From: Sitta carolinensis | Lineage: Eukaryota; Chordata; Aves; Passeriformes; Sittidae | DNA length: 64,000 nt | NCBI GenBank assembly: GCA_032173965.1 | Contig: JAVUNC010000004.1 | Coordinates: 61,357,501-61,421,500 of the forward strand | Reading direction: 5' to 3' | Part shown: positions 10,341-24,470 of the stretch, piece after piece | How positions within the stretch are numbered: position 1 is the first letter of the stretch | Layout of the letters: every line of letters starts with the position of its first letter | Position numbers and translations under genes: made by a program | Notes under the pieces: generated by a model | What the model saw: the letters and a program-made list of their open reading frames with translations, nothing else | What the model was told of the DNA's origin: nothing | Database searches by the model: none

Positions 10341-12859
10341 TCCCAGTGATCATTCTGTGAAGAACAAGCTCTATGGAAAAAGACTGAAAAAGAGTCAGTC
10401 TCTTTTTCACTTATTTTTTCTGGTGCGATGAAACTTCATAGGACTATAAAGTACCTCTGAAGAGGGACTTTTCAAGGGACCTTCTAAACGGTATCTACAT
10501 AGCCAACTTCATGAAGCAAGTAGAAGAGGCTTTTACTAGAACAACGCTTATGCTAGAAAGAGGAACCATTTTCTAAATGCAACCACTGAGTCACTGATGA
10601 GCTCGTGCATGTCAGCAGCCTCCGGGTAGCTGGGGCTTTGCGGACAGTTCACGCACTCTGCTGCCCAGCACAGGAGCCCTCCTGGTGACTCCTGCCTCCA
10701 GTGCAGCTGTTATTTGCCTGTCCCCCGGGGTGGCCTCGCTGTTAGAACTGCTTTGAGCACAACAGGGACCAAGCACTGCTCTGGAGACAACAGCCACCAA
10801 CCCACCTGATCCTTCTAAAAATGAGCTGCACCACACTGCTGGCTGCACTGGCGTGGAGTAATAGCCTTCCCTCCACTGAGCAGTGACACACTGCCTGCTC
10901 CGGCATTGTCTGCACTGCAAACGGGAGAGCAAAGGGACGGCTGCTGCCATGGAAACCTCACCTGGTGGCCTTTCTTAGCGGGTTTGCTCCTGCTGGAATA
11001 CAGGCGGCCTCAAGGCTGCACTATAAAGAGCTGATCAACCATTCGCAGAAAGCCTCCGCACAAGAGTGCTGATTGCCTATGTTAATGAATGCCTTCAGTG
11101 CTGCAATTCCAATAGCCATTACTCCTATCCAACCTCATTATTAGTTAAGCACAGGGAAGCATGCATTAAGATTTACTTAGGAGTGCAAATCTAGATCAAA
11201 TTGAAGACTTTGTCATTGAACAGGTTTAAAAAAATGTGTCCTTTAGATAGAAATAAACTGAGGAGAAAAAGTTTAAGCCAGAACTGGACTGGCTACTTCT
11301 GAGAAGATAAAATTAACCTGAACCTCCCTGTGATTTGGAACAGAAGCAGCTGTATGTAGACATAACTGCATATTTTCAAAGATTAATGTGTTACAGGTCA
11401 TGGAGTGCATCTAGCCATTTGTTAGTAAAAAGAGAAGGAATGGAAATATTCACACATTGTATTCAAATTAAAATGTCTGTTAAAAAAAGTATCTGTTTTT
11501 AGAAAATTTCAACCAGTTGGTGTAGAAATCAGAAAAAGCTATTTGAAAATGTACAGTATTGTTTGTTTTTAACAAATCCGCCAAAAAAATATGACTTTGT
11601 AGCTGATTTTCACTTCTACTACACAGTAGATGTTGTATATCTCTCCTATCAAAGTAATCAGGGAGAAATGAAAACTATGCAGGGAACATACATTTGTTCT
11701 TTGGATATAGATCCTTTGTTAATGAGGAAAACAAAGCACAAAAATTTGTTGGAAGGCTGTGGTTTGTGTGTACTCTGTCAGTTTAAATGATATAGCTGTA
11801 CCAACAGCATGTGTAAGACCCTTAGTCCTGGTAGAATCAAGCTCAACAAGTGAGTATAATGGCAGACAATAACTGTGCCACCTTACGAATTTTTTAATGG
11901 GAGATGCTGCAGAAGGACAGTTGCTCCTTCATGGTGGCTGCTCTCAGCTGTCACAGCTTGGTAGCACTTTGTGGTCTGAACCTTCAGAGAGAGTCTCCAC
12001 CCGTTTTCTGCCCAGCTTGAGTCCTTCATCATAATCTTTAGTCATCAACAACCAGTACTATGAGTTCTGGGAAAAGCGGCTTTTAGACGAGGGGCTATGT
12101 AACTTCTCAAGAGCAGTGAATGAAAGGACACAAAATAATACTGCATGACATTAAAAGGGTGAAGAGCTCCCAACTCTCTTCCACGTGACAGAAGAATCAC
12201 CTCAACACAACTCAGAGACAAGAAATTAAAATCTGATAATGGAAATATCTTTATGAATTATACCTAATTAATCTCTGGAATGCTCTTCCCTACCTTTCAG
12301 TGCTACATCACTGAAATACAGATATTAAGAAAAGTTTAGAAGTATGAAAGTCTGGAAGCCTATTAGTCCACTCCCCTTCTCTAGACCCCATCATGCAACT
12401 CTAGCAAGTTTCTGAAATAAGGAGATTGTATGAGCAATGAGAATGCGCACAATTACGCTTAAGTTTAAAGAGTACAAGGTATATAAACCATCAAGACCAA
12501 AGGATCTAAGCACCTATGTTTTGACACAAGTTTTGGAAGAAAACTCCCCTTGCAGGCTGGTTGTTTCATAACCGTCTGCTAAGCTTTTCTGAAGCATCTG
12601 ACATTAGCTATACCTGGAGCCTGGGTACATGACAAGTCTCATCTATGAACAGCAGCTCCTTTCTTGCAGCAGCAAATCCTCTCCCAGATCTTCAGTACTC
12701 CTCATATTTCCAGTGACTGGCACAAAGGAAGGCTGCATCCTTGGTTCCAGACAAATCGCAGACCAGTTCCCAATGGCTCCTCAAACAACAGAACATGGGC
12801 ATTCTCTACATCTTTATTTCATTATCTTTTCCAGCATTACTCTCTTCCTTTTTCACAAA

Positions 12860-12950
12860 GAGTGATAACTTTACCCAGAGCTATTAAAATGTGGAATGTC
12901 TTCCAAACAAGGTGATGGGCTTACAGTAGCTGAGACATTCAAAACAAACA
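12860..12950 (+). repeat. Possible very old CR1/L3-type LINE 3' fragment
   Basis: The order 'GCTATTAAAATGTGGAATG ... CTTCCAAA ... GAGACATTCAAAAC' resembles the 'number of ... wrong length at splice ... moved to vector' portion common to CR1/L3 3' regions (a 'TGGAA..CTGCC' block, then a block ending in 'TTCAA'). The match is loose and by eye only. Confidence 0.25.
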
Positions 12951-12960
12951 AACAAACAAA
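12940..12960. repeat. (AAAC)n microsatellite
   Basis: About five copies of AAAC ending at 12960. Confidence 0.9.
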
Positions 12961-13879
12961 TCATTTGTGGTTGTAGTGTAGGACCAATCTTGTGCTTTCA
13001 GGGACAGGAGCACAATGACCCACACTAAATTTGTTCTACTTTTGGTTTCTAATACTGATTGATGTGAGGCACATCTTCATAACTCCCCCAAAAAATACAG
13101 AAGAGTTTGTTTTGCATCTAATCAGAATTCTTAAGATCTCAGCTATATTAAGATGCTGGGCTTCTTATATTAACAGCCAGCCAGACCTAATACACCTACA
13201 CCAGGAGTGTACATAGTTTAGAAATTTTAAAGACTAAAAGCTAAGTTCAATAAACAGTCATCACTCAGGAAATAACAGCAATCATCCCCTCTTGTTCTGT
13301 TTTCTTAATGCTGGATTCTTCTCCAATCATCTGAGGGGAGAAGAATATGTGGGTCACAGGACTGTGCTACTGGCGTGGAGTGGCTTATGCAGTCAGAACT
13401 AGACAAGTCCTGAGAAACTGCAGCTGCAAATAATGTCACATCCAAAACATACTCAGCATGACATGGTGCTGGCATCCTCTGGGATGAACAAAGCTTAGCA
13501 TAATTTTTGTTTATGTACAGGTAGCTACAATGACAGAAACTTAGCAGATTCACTGCAAAATGCTGTCATCTCTGGAAGTCATCTATTTTGATAAATAATT
13601 TTTCATTTTAAATATAGTAATGGTTGCTATGCCTTCTTGAGCTATATTTTAAGGAGCTGCACAAGGAAGTGAGAACATATTACCCATGCATGTCATCTGT
13701 GATTGTGCTGTTGCTTTGACTGAAACATTTGAAAATGTGGAGGTGGAGGCAAGTCAGAAAGTAACAGTCCATAATGGCTATGTCAGCCCTAACAGGCTGG
13801 GGATCCAAACTGCCTTCCCTGGCTGAAAGCGCTTCTGCCCTCCCACCCTCCTTCTGGGGCAGGTACAGGGGACGCTAAT

Positions 13880-14500
13880 CTTGCCCTGGCCTACTTCTGC
13901 TGCTTCTCTTTCTTCCTACTCTTTCCTGTTCTGGGCAGCTCCAGCTCCAGCTCTTTCCTCCTCTGCATTGTCTCATCTATCATCCACTTCTACATCAGCC
14001 TTCCACTCTGATTTCAAAACCTGTTTCTCTCTCCCTCTCCCAGCATCCCCCACTTACTTGCATGATTTCAGCTTTGAAGCTGCTCACCTGTAAGCTGCAT
14101 GTTTCCTTATCCACTTCTCTTTTTATCCATGATTTTAGTTCATTTCTTTCACTTGCCCCAGGACATTTTACATTTTTGGGTTTTTTTCTCTAACCACTGA
14201 CTCCTCTGATCTTTATTGAACTTTTTTCCCCAGTGCTCACTTCCAAAAGCATGTGATGCCCTTCCTACATATAAACCCTCAGCATAGCCCAGCAAAGCTA
14301 TGTTGTATCTCTCCTGCTCCATTGACACCACCAACTTCAAAAAACCTTCTAGTTTCTCAGTCCTGCTCTTCTTTATCAATATGACTGTCGATTCTCACCA
14401 AGCTTCACACTCTAACCCATCACCCCTCTCTTCTGAATGTCAAGGTTTGTCCTAGCAGTCTGTGCCAACATCTGATCTTTCTGATCTTCCTCTCCTTCTA
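13880..14500. repeat. Pyrimidine-rich stretch
   Basis: The plus strand is strongly enriched in C and T with many TCTCC and CTTCC words and no clear unit. It could be degraded low-complexity DNA or an unrecognised element. There are no supported exons, although many CAG-ending pyrimidine tracts look like splice acceptors on the plus strand. Confidence 0.5.
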
Positions 14501-17500
14501 TGGAGAATTGCTAGTGGAAATCCTACAGCAAGCCTGTTAGAATCAATCTCAAATTAATTCCAAATCCTCAGTGTACATTCCTTTCTTAAATTTGTTCAAG
14601 AAAAATTCAGCAAATTATCCCATCTAAATGCTCTCCCTCAGCGAATCTATGGAACTCTCCTAAAGTCACTTCAAGAGAAACTTTATTTTCAAATGAAAGT
14701 TTAAAAGCTCTTTAAATAGATTTATAAAAGAATGAAAGAATGAATCAAGTCCAAGCTTGGCACATGTGGAGGCAGCTCCTAGTGGATTTGAGATAACAAT
14801 AAGAGAGCAGATCAAGTCTTTTGCTCCCAAACATGCAGCCCAGCATGACTACAGTGAAGTCAAATTCTTAGGGTCTGTTTTTTTGGCATCCTGAAGTGCT
14901 CAAAAGTAGAGAGAAAAAGAAAACCATTTAAAATAAACGTATTTGTCTCAGTTTATTTTAGGGACACATTAGGCTCTGATATTAGTTACCATGAGGTCAT
15001 TCTTGTTACAAGGAGCAACACATTTCTGGCTCTTCTTTTTCTTGACAACCAACTCCATACACTCATTGGCAGAATTTTCTGGTAGTACTGGCAAACACTT
15101 TGGTTTTTTTAGCACTGTCTAGATTTAACGATTCAATACAAACTATGACCTTTTCAAGCCATGCTAAATAAAGCCAATAGGCTTTTCCCATTTTATCCAT
15201 GGCCTCGATCCTGAAAGTCCATGTATGGTCTGCAACAAGCAATGCAAGACTGTGAATGCTCTGCTTGGGCACAGCTCCTTGTGAGCTCCCTCTCACAGAG
15301 AGTGCATGAGCTAAGTGTGCCTACTCCAAAACTCTTTGACTGAAGGGAGAGAATGCAAAAAAATAGAAAAAAAAACCAGAAAAAGCTTTTACTCTTCAAG
15401 AAAGGATGTTTCTCAGAAAACAAGTCTCTGAATCATGCTCAGGAGCTATCTGTGTTCTTCTTAACTGTGTTCTTCCAATTTCAGTGATGCTATTCAGAAT
15501 TGTTTGCCAGTTTTCTTATTTACCAATTATACATAAAAAAAGCACTTGCTATTCTACCATCTCTTTCATACATGACAGATTCAGTCACATATGAAATAAA
15601 ACAAGCTTTCCTCTACTTGAAGTTGAAAAAAGCATTCACAGAATCAAACCTAAACAACATCCTCGTGTATGTTCCTTTTCAGTGAAAAGTGCAACACAAT
15701 ACATAAAACATGTAGGATAGTAAGAAAGTTTCAGCTGTGATGGGAAAAGAATTCAAAATTCAAGAACAAAACATAGAGAACATCTGAATAGCAACTGTCT
15801 TCACTTTATTCTGAGAATTGCAGCAAAAACACTTCTGCTGCAGGAAAAATGGAATAGACAAAAGGACAAATTCTCAAGTGGCAGATCCCTAAATTCTAGT
15901 TAAAAATACATAAACCACAAACTAAGCCCCAGCCTGGGACACATGGTCAACCCTAGGTACAAAGGAAGGAAATTCTACCAGGCTGTATGGAACTAGTTCA
16001 TTTGCAGGTATAGTCTCATTTTAATACACTGTGCTAAGCTTGAGGGTTCTGCCAACAAGGACAACAAATCCAAATTTAGCAATTCCAAGCTCTCTGAGTG
16101 ATTAAGGCCTCTACTACAATGTGGTCACTTGGCAGCAGGAAGACAGTGGATTTCAGCTGTGAAAAGAAGGCACACACTGAATGAGAGGGATGACAAACTC
16201 CTCACTTTTCATACTTTCTAGTAGATTTTTCCAACCTGTGAATATAATATATCATATTGATATAACAGGACCAAGATTTGGCTTGCAGCCTCAAGCACAT
16301 CTTGGATGGAGTCTTCAATACCACCTGCAGGCTGAAGACACACAGAACTTGCAAGTGATGGCACACTGTAGCTTTTGTCTGCCTCCACTAACCTGCAAAG
16401 GCCTCCTTCCATACCAACAGAAGGAGAAATGGGTTGTATGTGCATAATTTAGCAGGATGAACTTCTAAGACTGTTTCATCTCATTTAAAGAGAAATCACA
16501 GCTTGGAAGGAGGCTAATCACCTGAGAGTAGCCCTATCTGTTTTGGAAATAATATATGTGTAGGCAAAATCAATAAACAGCAGAAGCAAAGGAAGATGAC
16601 CATAGTCTGTGCCTGGTAATTATTTAATGCAGAATCTTCTTCTCCTGCTTTATTTGTCCTACAATTTTCTTTAGCCTTGTAGCTGCAGGATAGAGATGCA
16701 CTGTAGTAGGCAGGATCAAGCTAGATGAGCATCACACTGATACTGTAACAGATTCTTAAAGGATTTAAAGACACATCTGGATTTATTTCACTTGCAAAAC
16801 TGGATTGTTTCAATTTTGAATTCTTATTAAATACTATTGCATGTGTCTACTTAGATGATTTTGAGAAAAGGGGAGTTGCCAGAGGAGCATAGGTAGCCAT
16901 AGGTAACTCTGCCAATCTGTCTCCAGGCTCCATTAGAGGAAGGTCAAGAACTATCACAGTTAAGCATTAATATATATGGGTTAAAAACATAATTACTTTT
17001 TCCTGAAGGAATAATCGTGTGCCTTTTTGCATGAAGCTGCCCATATCTTACAATTACAAATACTACTCTTTTTTAAGAAGAGTATGTATGTTTATAAAAG
17101 CAAATGGCAGAATGGGGCTGCTGTCCTGGGACACAACATCCCACTTTAGCTGGATTAATAGCACTGCACGATCACTGAGTGTGTGTGGATATGTATGAAT
17201 AATGAACCTCTTTTTCACTGGACCAAAGGGACAAATTGCATGGTTGAAGCAGTGCAATAGGACTGCCTTGAGATCATGTTACACTCACATTAGTTTTATC
17301 TCTCTTGGTTGGTGGAAATTTTGGAAAATATCTTCTTAGCTGAGAGAAGGATGTTGTGAAGTGAAAAGAAAGAATATGAAATGGAGGTCATGAAATGCAG
17401 AAAGGATAAAGGATAGATGGTATCAAAGGAAAAACATAAAAATCCCAAGGGTTTAGTGAAAAATAAATACTAGAGTGACCAAAGTATATTAACTCTGTCA

Positions 17501-18080
17501 CGCAAGTCAGGTGCTTGATTAGAAATTGCTCAAAGACTTAATTTAATGTTGTATGAGAAAGATTATTTCTGTTTTAGTTTAATTTCTCACCAACATTTGC
17601 ATTTCTTTAAACAAACTTTAGAGTGTTTGGATTACTGACTTAATCTGTAATCAATTTTACAGAAAAAATTTATGAACTAGAAAAGAAAAACGACAGTGTC
17701 CTATCTTCTCTGTTGCCACTTAAATACTGATGCAGGAAATCATTTGCCTATTCTCAACTTTATTTGATAGAACAAAACCCCAAGCAATAAAACTAAGGTC
17801 CAAGAAAAACATTTAGCTTGAAAAAAGGCTGAAAAATGTACCCTTGGAAAGACCACTGCTTACATGGGATTGTTCAACAAATTCCTGTTGTGTGAGGTTT
17901 GGCATATACTTTCTAAAAATATAAAGCATCAGGGGAAACCAGACAAAGCCCAGGTCTTGGACCAAACGAGGCATGCAGCGTGAATCTGTTAGCAATTATA
18001 TCTATAATGAAATATGTGCCCAAATTTAGCAGTACAAAACCCCCAATACAATGTGAAAACACAGCATGTACAGCCCTTAC

Positions 18081-18196
18081 CATAAAATATAGCCAACAGC
18101 GAAGGTGCACACTGCAGCCAGTCCACAGCTCCTGCTGGGATACTGATGATGTGTTGTTCTCATCTCGATTAATACAAAGGGCAAAACTGTTGTGTG
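18081..18196 (-). CDS. AIG1: AIG1 coding exon (third from last), contains the presumed catalytic His
   Basis: The exon encodes 38 codons plus two bases, starting in phase 0 with [20 protein letters not shown] and ending in a hydrophobic stretch [12 protein letters not shown]. This closely matches the AIG1 family as I remember the human protein ([20 protein letters not shown]). AIG1 is a multi-pass membrane protein that hydrolyses fatty acid esters of hydroxy fatty acids through a Thr/His pair. By my count the human catalytic His134 corresponds to the first codon of this exon. On the minus strand the acceptor is a pyrimidine-rich tract ending TTTTTTTCCAG, and the donor is GTAAGG at 18075-18080. 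The split Trp codon (TG|G) is completed by the exon at 8395-8558. The paralogue ADTRP is a poorer match here (it has FPITLAEV in place of LPFVLIEM). The preceding exon, expected to end in a WLNHGM-like motif, was not found in the window. Confidence 0.96.
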
Positions 18197-18724
18197 CTGG
18201 AAAAAAACCAAAACAATAGGGAAAACCAGGTGATAGAAATGATTCTCTATATTTTCATTTCAATTCTACAATAAGAAACTTAATTGCAGACACCCGAAGA
18301 CAATTTTGATGGTTAGAAAGACAAGGTAAAGTAACTATAAAATTGACCGATAACCCAACCAGTATCATCTCTATAATGCCCAACTGTTCGAGAGAGCAGA
18401 GGAAACCTCAGTAACCATAATGTGCTTTTCCTTTTGTTCAGGAATCGAAGGAAGATAGTGAGTAAAAAGGAAATGTGTCATGAAGACACAGAGCTCACTA
18501 CCCCAGTCTGGCCCTGCAGTTGCTCTGTGATCTCTGCCATATCACTTCAGTTATTTTGACCATTCTAGATGGAAGGCAATGCATCTGGTTTTCAGAGACT
18601 AAGTACAAACAATGCCAAATGAATGAATATGAATGGAGGTATTTAATGCTTCTGAAAATTAGGTTTAAATGTATCTCAATCTGGGGACTTGAAAACAGGG
18701 GACATATTTTCAAATGATAGCATC

Positions 18725-18850
18725 AGTACCTCTGTTCCTCCATCTGCAAGACAGAAGCAATTATACTCAGAAAGGTGTTGTGAATCTTAATTTGTTAGTT
18801 GTGCAAAATAGTTTTAGATTCCCAAATGAATCATATGAAAACCAAAGCTG
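18725..18850 (-). repeat. MIR-type SINE fragment
   Basis: The plus strand reads 'CCTCTGTTCCTCCATCTGCAAGAC ... GTGTTGTGAATCTTAATTTG', which matches the complement of the MIR core ('cctcagtttcctcatctgtaaaatggg ... gggttgttgtgaggattaaatgag'). A second MIR-like piece may lie at 18518-18555. Diverged, as expected for such an old element. Confidence 0.5.
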
Positions 18851-21800
18851 TAAAAACCATTTTCAGCCACTTGTCTTTATTTAGCTGTAAAACTTTTTAT
18901 TTTGTTATTTTCCCATACACATTTCCTACACTGCCCCTTCTGAGAAGGCCTGTTCATCCAATTAATGTCAGCAGCACGAAAAACTGCATCCAACCTGCCC
19001 CCAACATTCAATGACTACATTTCAGAATGCTGGCAGGCCTGAAAATATACATAAGCAAAGAACAAATGTGCCAGGAAATAAACCCCATAATTTCTGAATA
19101 TATGGATCACTTAAGACCAGCATTAGTGGTGACTCCAGAAACATACCCTGCCTTGCCTCCATGGGGCCAAGTTTTTGCTGGCATCTAAAGGGAATTATTT
19201 CAGTTGAAAGCTTAGCTCCAGGGCTTGGTAAGACTGACTGTGAACTCTTCTGCCTGGAGGCGTAAGGATTTCAAGGGCAGCCTAAGTCCTAATGCAGGTT
19301 CAGTCCTTTCCCAAATACTTGATCACCAACTGGAAAGGAAAGTTATAGCATACACTGGCCACATTCTGCCATCGTGAAATTCTGGGGAATGCTGGAGGGT
19401 TGGATTTTTAAGTTTGCAATAATTACAATGTAAACCCACACTGACTTTCACCTGCATGCAGATAGGAACAGCATGGAGTAGAAATATCTTTGTGTGCATT
19501 ACAGGTTCAACTGAGAAGAAACACATTGGGGTCTAAGCCTTTAAAAACTGCAAAGAATGAGAAATGGTAAGATAATGAAATTGCTCTTGCTGAGAGATGT
19601 AACATAATTGAATTGGATATCTGCTCTGATTTTCAAGACATTAGTAATTAATGACTAGCATTTGGAGAATGTCAGGTGGATAATACAGCAGTTAGCGCAG
19701 CTTTCAATTTCTTCATCTTTTAACAACTTGTTGCACCCCCCTCCCTTTACACAGTATAAATCAGCATCAAGGGAATGCAGAGATGTTTTACATGTGGTCT
19801 GCTATAAAGGTTCCCTCCATTAAATGAGAGGTCTATGACCTGCAGAAGACCTTCAGAATCCATGATCAGGGACTGACAGCAAAGCAAGCCCTGGAGATTC
19901 ACCTGCACATCTTGTGTCTATATGGAAGAGGTCTCCAGGAAGAGAGATCAGTGCCTCACTCTGCAGAGCCCCCAAAGAAGAGCAGCTGGAGGCTCTGCAA
20001 ATGTCTCCAACCCTGCCTCCAAAACTTGTTCAGAGAATAAACCAGAAGAAAACAACAACTAGTAATTCCAAACTCCACCCTTGATATACTCCTTATACAA
20101 TGAATTCTTGTAATCCAGTCAGTTTTAACTCTACACTCTATGGATGAATGTTACAGAGTTTGTGAGCTCGGTTTTTCCATGTAAATGTTTACTGCTTTTG
20201 ATACTGCTTGTTGATGAGTTCCTCATTGATGATAACGACTCAACAGCCTACCAATTAAAAAGTAGTTAAAATAATTTCAGCAATCAAAGCCTTAATCTAG
20301 AATACTCTTCTTTTCCTCCTCCCAGTTCTTGTAGTTGTATCATAAAATACGTTATTATTTTCCTGAATTTGCACTTCTGCTCTTTTCTAAAGGTAAGGGG
20401 TGGGGGGAAAAGCAGATAATGAGCTGTGCCACTAAAGAGTTTGTGTAAAAATCCAATTAAAAGTACAGTGGAATTAGAAGTATAAGGAGAAAATCAGAGA
20501 TGTATGTCTTTAATCTCAGTCTATTAGAGTGAATGTCAATGCTAGACACAAACACTGCTGTTTTACAAATTTGGAGCATGAACTTTGGTTTAAAATGCTT
20601 TTGTGAAAGTGCCACTCTAAAAAGCTGCTTCAGATCCTTTACCAAACCACAACCAAGATAAATTTCCTTTCTCTACATTTCAGCTCCTCCAAAAACCTTG
20701 ATTTAAAAAAAAACATGAAATTTTGTAGTCTGGGATACCTTCTATCCAACAGTGCCAATTAAAACTCTAGACTGAAGCATAGTGAAGATGATCAGGGGTC
20801 AAATATGCTTGCAGCGGCATCCATGAGGGCTGGGTATTCTATAGGGGGCCTAAGATTTCATATCCTCTAATGTTTTTGCCACCTGATTTCTGAATAAACA
20901 GGCCAGTGGGAATCTGAGGCTTAGAGAGAAAATAGCATTGATATTTCTCTGACCTGCCTAAAGATCACGCTGTGCTGATCAAACATACCTGACTGGTACC
21001 TCTAGGGCTGATCCCTTTTACTTACTGGCACACGGGGGGACAAAGCCACATTTCTCACCTTGTTTGCCAAAGTATCTCCTGGGACTTGCTTACTTCAGAG
21101 AAGACTGAGGAATGAGGACGTTCAAGTAACAAGGAGGTTTAAACAGTAAGGATGATAAGCTGCTCTAACAGCTTTCCAGTAGTTGCCATTTTGCACCATT
21201 AAAAGTTTTCAAGAAAAGAACAAATTCATAATTAGAGTATATTGACTAGTATAATATTATAAAAATAGTAAACTAGCACTACTAATTAATGCTATATTGA
21301 TAAGGCACTTTTAATATGGAGTAAGTAGTTACAAGCAAAACTATGTTTTTACCTGGACATCCTGTTCTCCTCCCACTGAGACCAGTTGCCCCTGTGAGGT
21401 AGTTTTGACTGTATGACTGTGCTGACACAAGAGACTTGTGCTGAGCACTGCTGTGGCCACGCCAGGGAGCACCATTCCCACTGTCACAGGAAGGCAACCC
21501 CTTCTGCACATGTTTCCACAGGCTCGGGGTTGTGCCCAGGCAGCAGTGGGGAAGATACCAAACCCTGTATCATTAGCAGGAGTTCTTAGACTGAGCTTTT
21601 TCAGGGCTCAGTAACTGCATCCACTTGCAAGAAAATGCATCCTGCCAGCTTATTCAGCTGTGACTGTGGTGCTATCTGCAAGGTGTCCTCACAGCCACAC
21701 ATCTTTTTTTTTTCCTCTGGAGTGCCAAGACAGCAGCCCTCAGAAACATTTTTTACCCCTCTCTGAAGGATTCATCTGCCAAGACCATTTTGTGAGCCGA

Positions 21801-24361
21801 AGAGTTGACCATAAGTTCCCATTACCCAGCCACGGCATTGAGCTGCTCAGACCCCTCACTGCCTGCCCCTTCTGATGGAAAGGCAGCTTTGGTAAATCTT
21901 TTTGCTGGAAAGTGATGGTCTCAGCAGAGCAGAAAGCTGCAACTTCCTCTCATTCTGAGTCTACCACATTGCTTTCCAAGGACCCATCACCTACAAGAGG
22001 AAGAAATATGGCTTGCCAAATCTCCAACTGCTAGAAAACAGAGAAACCAGCACAGTGCACAGAGCCTGAATGAAATATCCAACAAGGTTATCATATGGAG
22101 GATCTGATCCTCAAGATACTCTGACTCCAAAGAAGAAACATCTGAGTGAAGCTGAATTAGCACACACTATAAAGAAAGCCATCCTGGGATCTTGCAGGTG
22201 GATTAATTCCTAGAGCCACTGTCATGGCTTCCTGAGAGAAACTGCTCATTATTAACTCTTTAAAAGATATTAGTAAAATATTACCACCCCCACATGGTAT
22301 ATATGTGCCAAATGACATTTGAGACCAGAAAACCACATTACAAATATGCACCACAACTGCTGTGCTGGCTTAGGAAGCTGAGCTTCGATGAAGAACTGTG
22401 CTTCCCCATTTTAGGTGAGTTCTGCAACAGTTAGTTGGGGAAAAAAAGATTTAATGCAAATTAGGTACATTAACAATGAGTTCTGTAATAGTCTTTAGGC
22501 AATTAAGTGCTCATTCTTGAAAGCCTGATTATATATTTTATCTTCCAACCAGTAAGTGCTGCTTTTTTTAACACTGGTTTCAACAGTACCTTACTTGGCC
22601 TTTTCTCCCTCCCTTAACTGTGTTTTAAATGGAATCTTAAAACTTTTCAAAAGGCGCTAAATTGACTGCTTTATGTATTGTGTCATCAACACAAACATGG
22701 CAGTGATGTCTTCCCAAGTCATCCTCCTGATCTGCACTGACTGTCCAGAACTACCTTTATGACAAGGAGTTCAGTCTACAGAGAATTCTCAGATGACCGA
22801 GTAGCTTGCAGAAGTTCTGTAGGAATGGTTAAACTGTTTGAAGATCACAAAAATTGTGATTATATTTATTATAATTCACTTCAACCAACAGACTGTGACT
22901 TGTTATTTAATTTGATCAGACTGAAAATGACAAAGTATAGACATTTTAGTTCAGTGCAAATACTGCACACCTCTGAGGCCTAAATCACGACATTCAGCCC
23001 ATGTTCTTAAGGAGTCAGTGAAAGTCCAGTGACAAGAAAGGAGACCTTGCAGTTTTGATGCCCACCAACATTTTAACTGATGAACTGAGAGCCTTCTAGG
23101 AGTGCTGGTGTGCATTGCAACAAGGAGGCTGCAGATAAGTTTTCACCCACAGAACTTGTGCAGCCCAGGACCTGGAGGGCTACATCTGCCCCCCGACGCT
23201 GTGTGCATGTCAAAGCCTCTGCCCTGGCAAGGGCAGCTGCTTCAACACCTGCCAGGGAAACTACTCTGCAGTACATTGCCACTGTGCCTGAGACTTATGC
23301 TGGTATAAATTTGTCAGTGCTTCCCTTCTTTGCACCCTTCTGTGCAAACTGCTGTGTCTTCTGGCTGCCTCTGCTTTCTTATAAAATTTGCCTATAAAAT
23401 ACAGTTTCCATAAGCAGAATGTTACTCTTCCCCTTTTTCTTGTGAAGTCACAAGATTATGTTGTTAAACAGCTGCTCCACGTCAGAATGGGTGAAACTGT
23501 CTCTCTACCACTCTTTCTTCCCTCTCAGGGGTTTGTGCAGCACCTTGAGATAAAGGTTTTACAGACACCAGCAGCAAACTGACCTATGCCTATTCCTCTA
23601 AATATAAAACACTACTAGTGTGTTCACCCTGGAAACCAATACTAATAGGCCTAAAAATCCCCACAGTTGTAGTCAGTGCCATTTGCAGAGTTAACAGTAG
23701 CAATGAAGTTCATTTTCCTGCACGCTCCTAGCAGAGTACCATGGAAAACCAGACCAGGAACTAGTAAAATAGGGGCATGATTATGATTTACTCCTTGAGA
23801 AACTTCTGAGAAAGGAACAGCTGGCAAGAGTGTATTTATGTGTTGTCTGAAGGATGATACCTTCTACCAAGGCAGCCTAATCCATAAAGAGAGCAGCAGG
23901 ATATCAGAGCTGGGTGCATAATAAATTGGAATCCTTGAGTGAGTCTGAGCCCTTATGAGACTGAAAGCGCTGGTAGCACTTTTCCTCTAACAAATGAGAA
24001 ATTATGACTATTAAATGAGACATGCTGATGCACAGGATGCACTCCAAGGCAGCCACAGACGGCTCACTAATTGTTATGGTAGGTTGGAGGGAGGAAGAAG
24101 TATTATATGGTCTAAACAAAGACCAATACCTTATAATGCCACAAAACACACAAGAGCCAAGGATAACCATTTTCAATCAATATGAGAGTGCAGAGTTCTT
24201 TGAAAAAAAAAAATTAACACCTCCTCTTTAATGTTACCCCTTTTCCTCTTCTCTGTAGAAAAACACAGTGGACGTGGCATTCCTGACTTAAGAGGATTTG
24301 TATCACTTTCTCTACACATACCTGATGTTGACAGCTTTGTTCTTGTTTCTTCAGACACATG

Positions 24362-24380
24362 CAGTATATACTATATACTG
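24362..24380. repeat. Near-perfect AT-rich palindrome
   Basis: CAGTATATA-C-TATATACTG: 9-bp arms around one central base. Probably a chance AT-rich palindrome. Confidence 0.9.
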
Positions 24381-24470
24381 AAATAGCAGTGTCAATCTGA
24401 TCTCACCCTATGACTGTACTAGTGTCAGGGAGGTTATATATAGGTGTTTATCTATAGAATTCCCACAGCA

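Larger units (their letters stand above)
8559..18080 (-). other. AIG1: AIG1 intron (about 9.5 kb)
   Basis: It is bounded by GTAAGG (18075-18080) and TTTCAG (8559 and above). It contains the inverted repeat at 9991-10028, a short tandem duplication at 10302-10340, a GC-richer block near 10600-11010, an AAAC microsatellite at 12940-12960 and a pyrimidine-rich stretch at about 13880-14500. The segment 11020-11160 is compact and low in simple repeats and could be a conserved non-coding element, but that needs an alignment. No extra exon was recognised. Confidence 0.85.

Noticed and set aside
10600..11010. CpG island
   Set aside because: GC is raised, but only about ten CpG were counted in about 400 bases, far below the expectation for an island.
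22157..22210. Minus-strand match to the expected 'IPGWL' of the missing AIG1 exon (ATCCCAGGATGGC)
   Set aside because: The bases before and after do not encode YPKLLD or NHGM in that frame, and no donor follows in phase.
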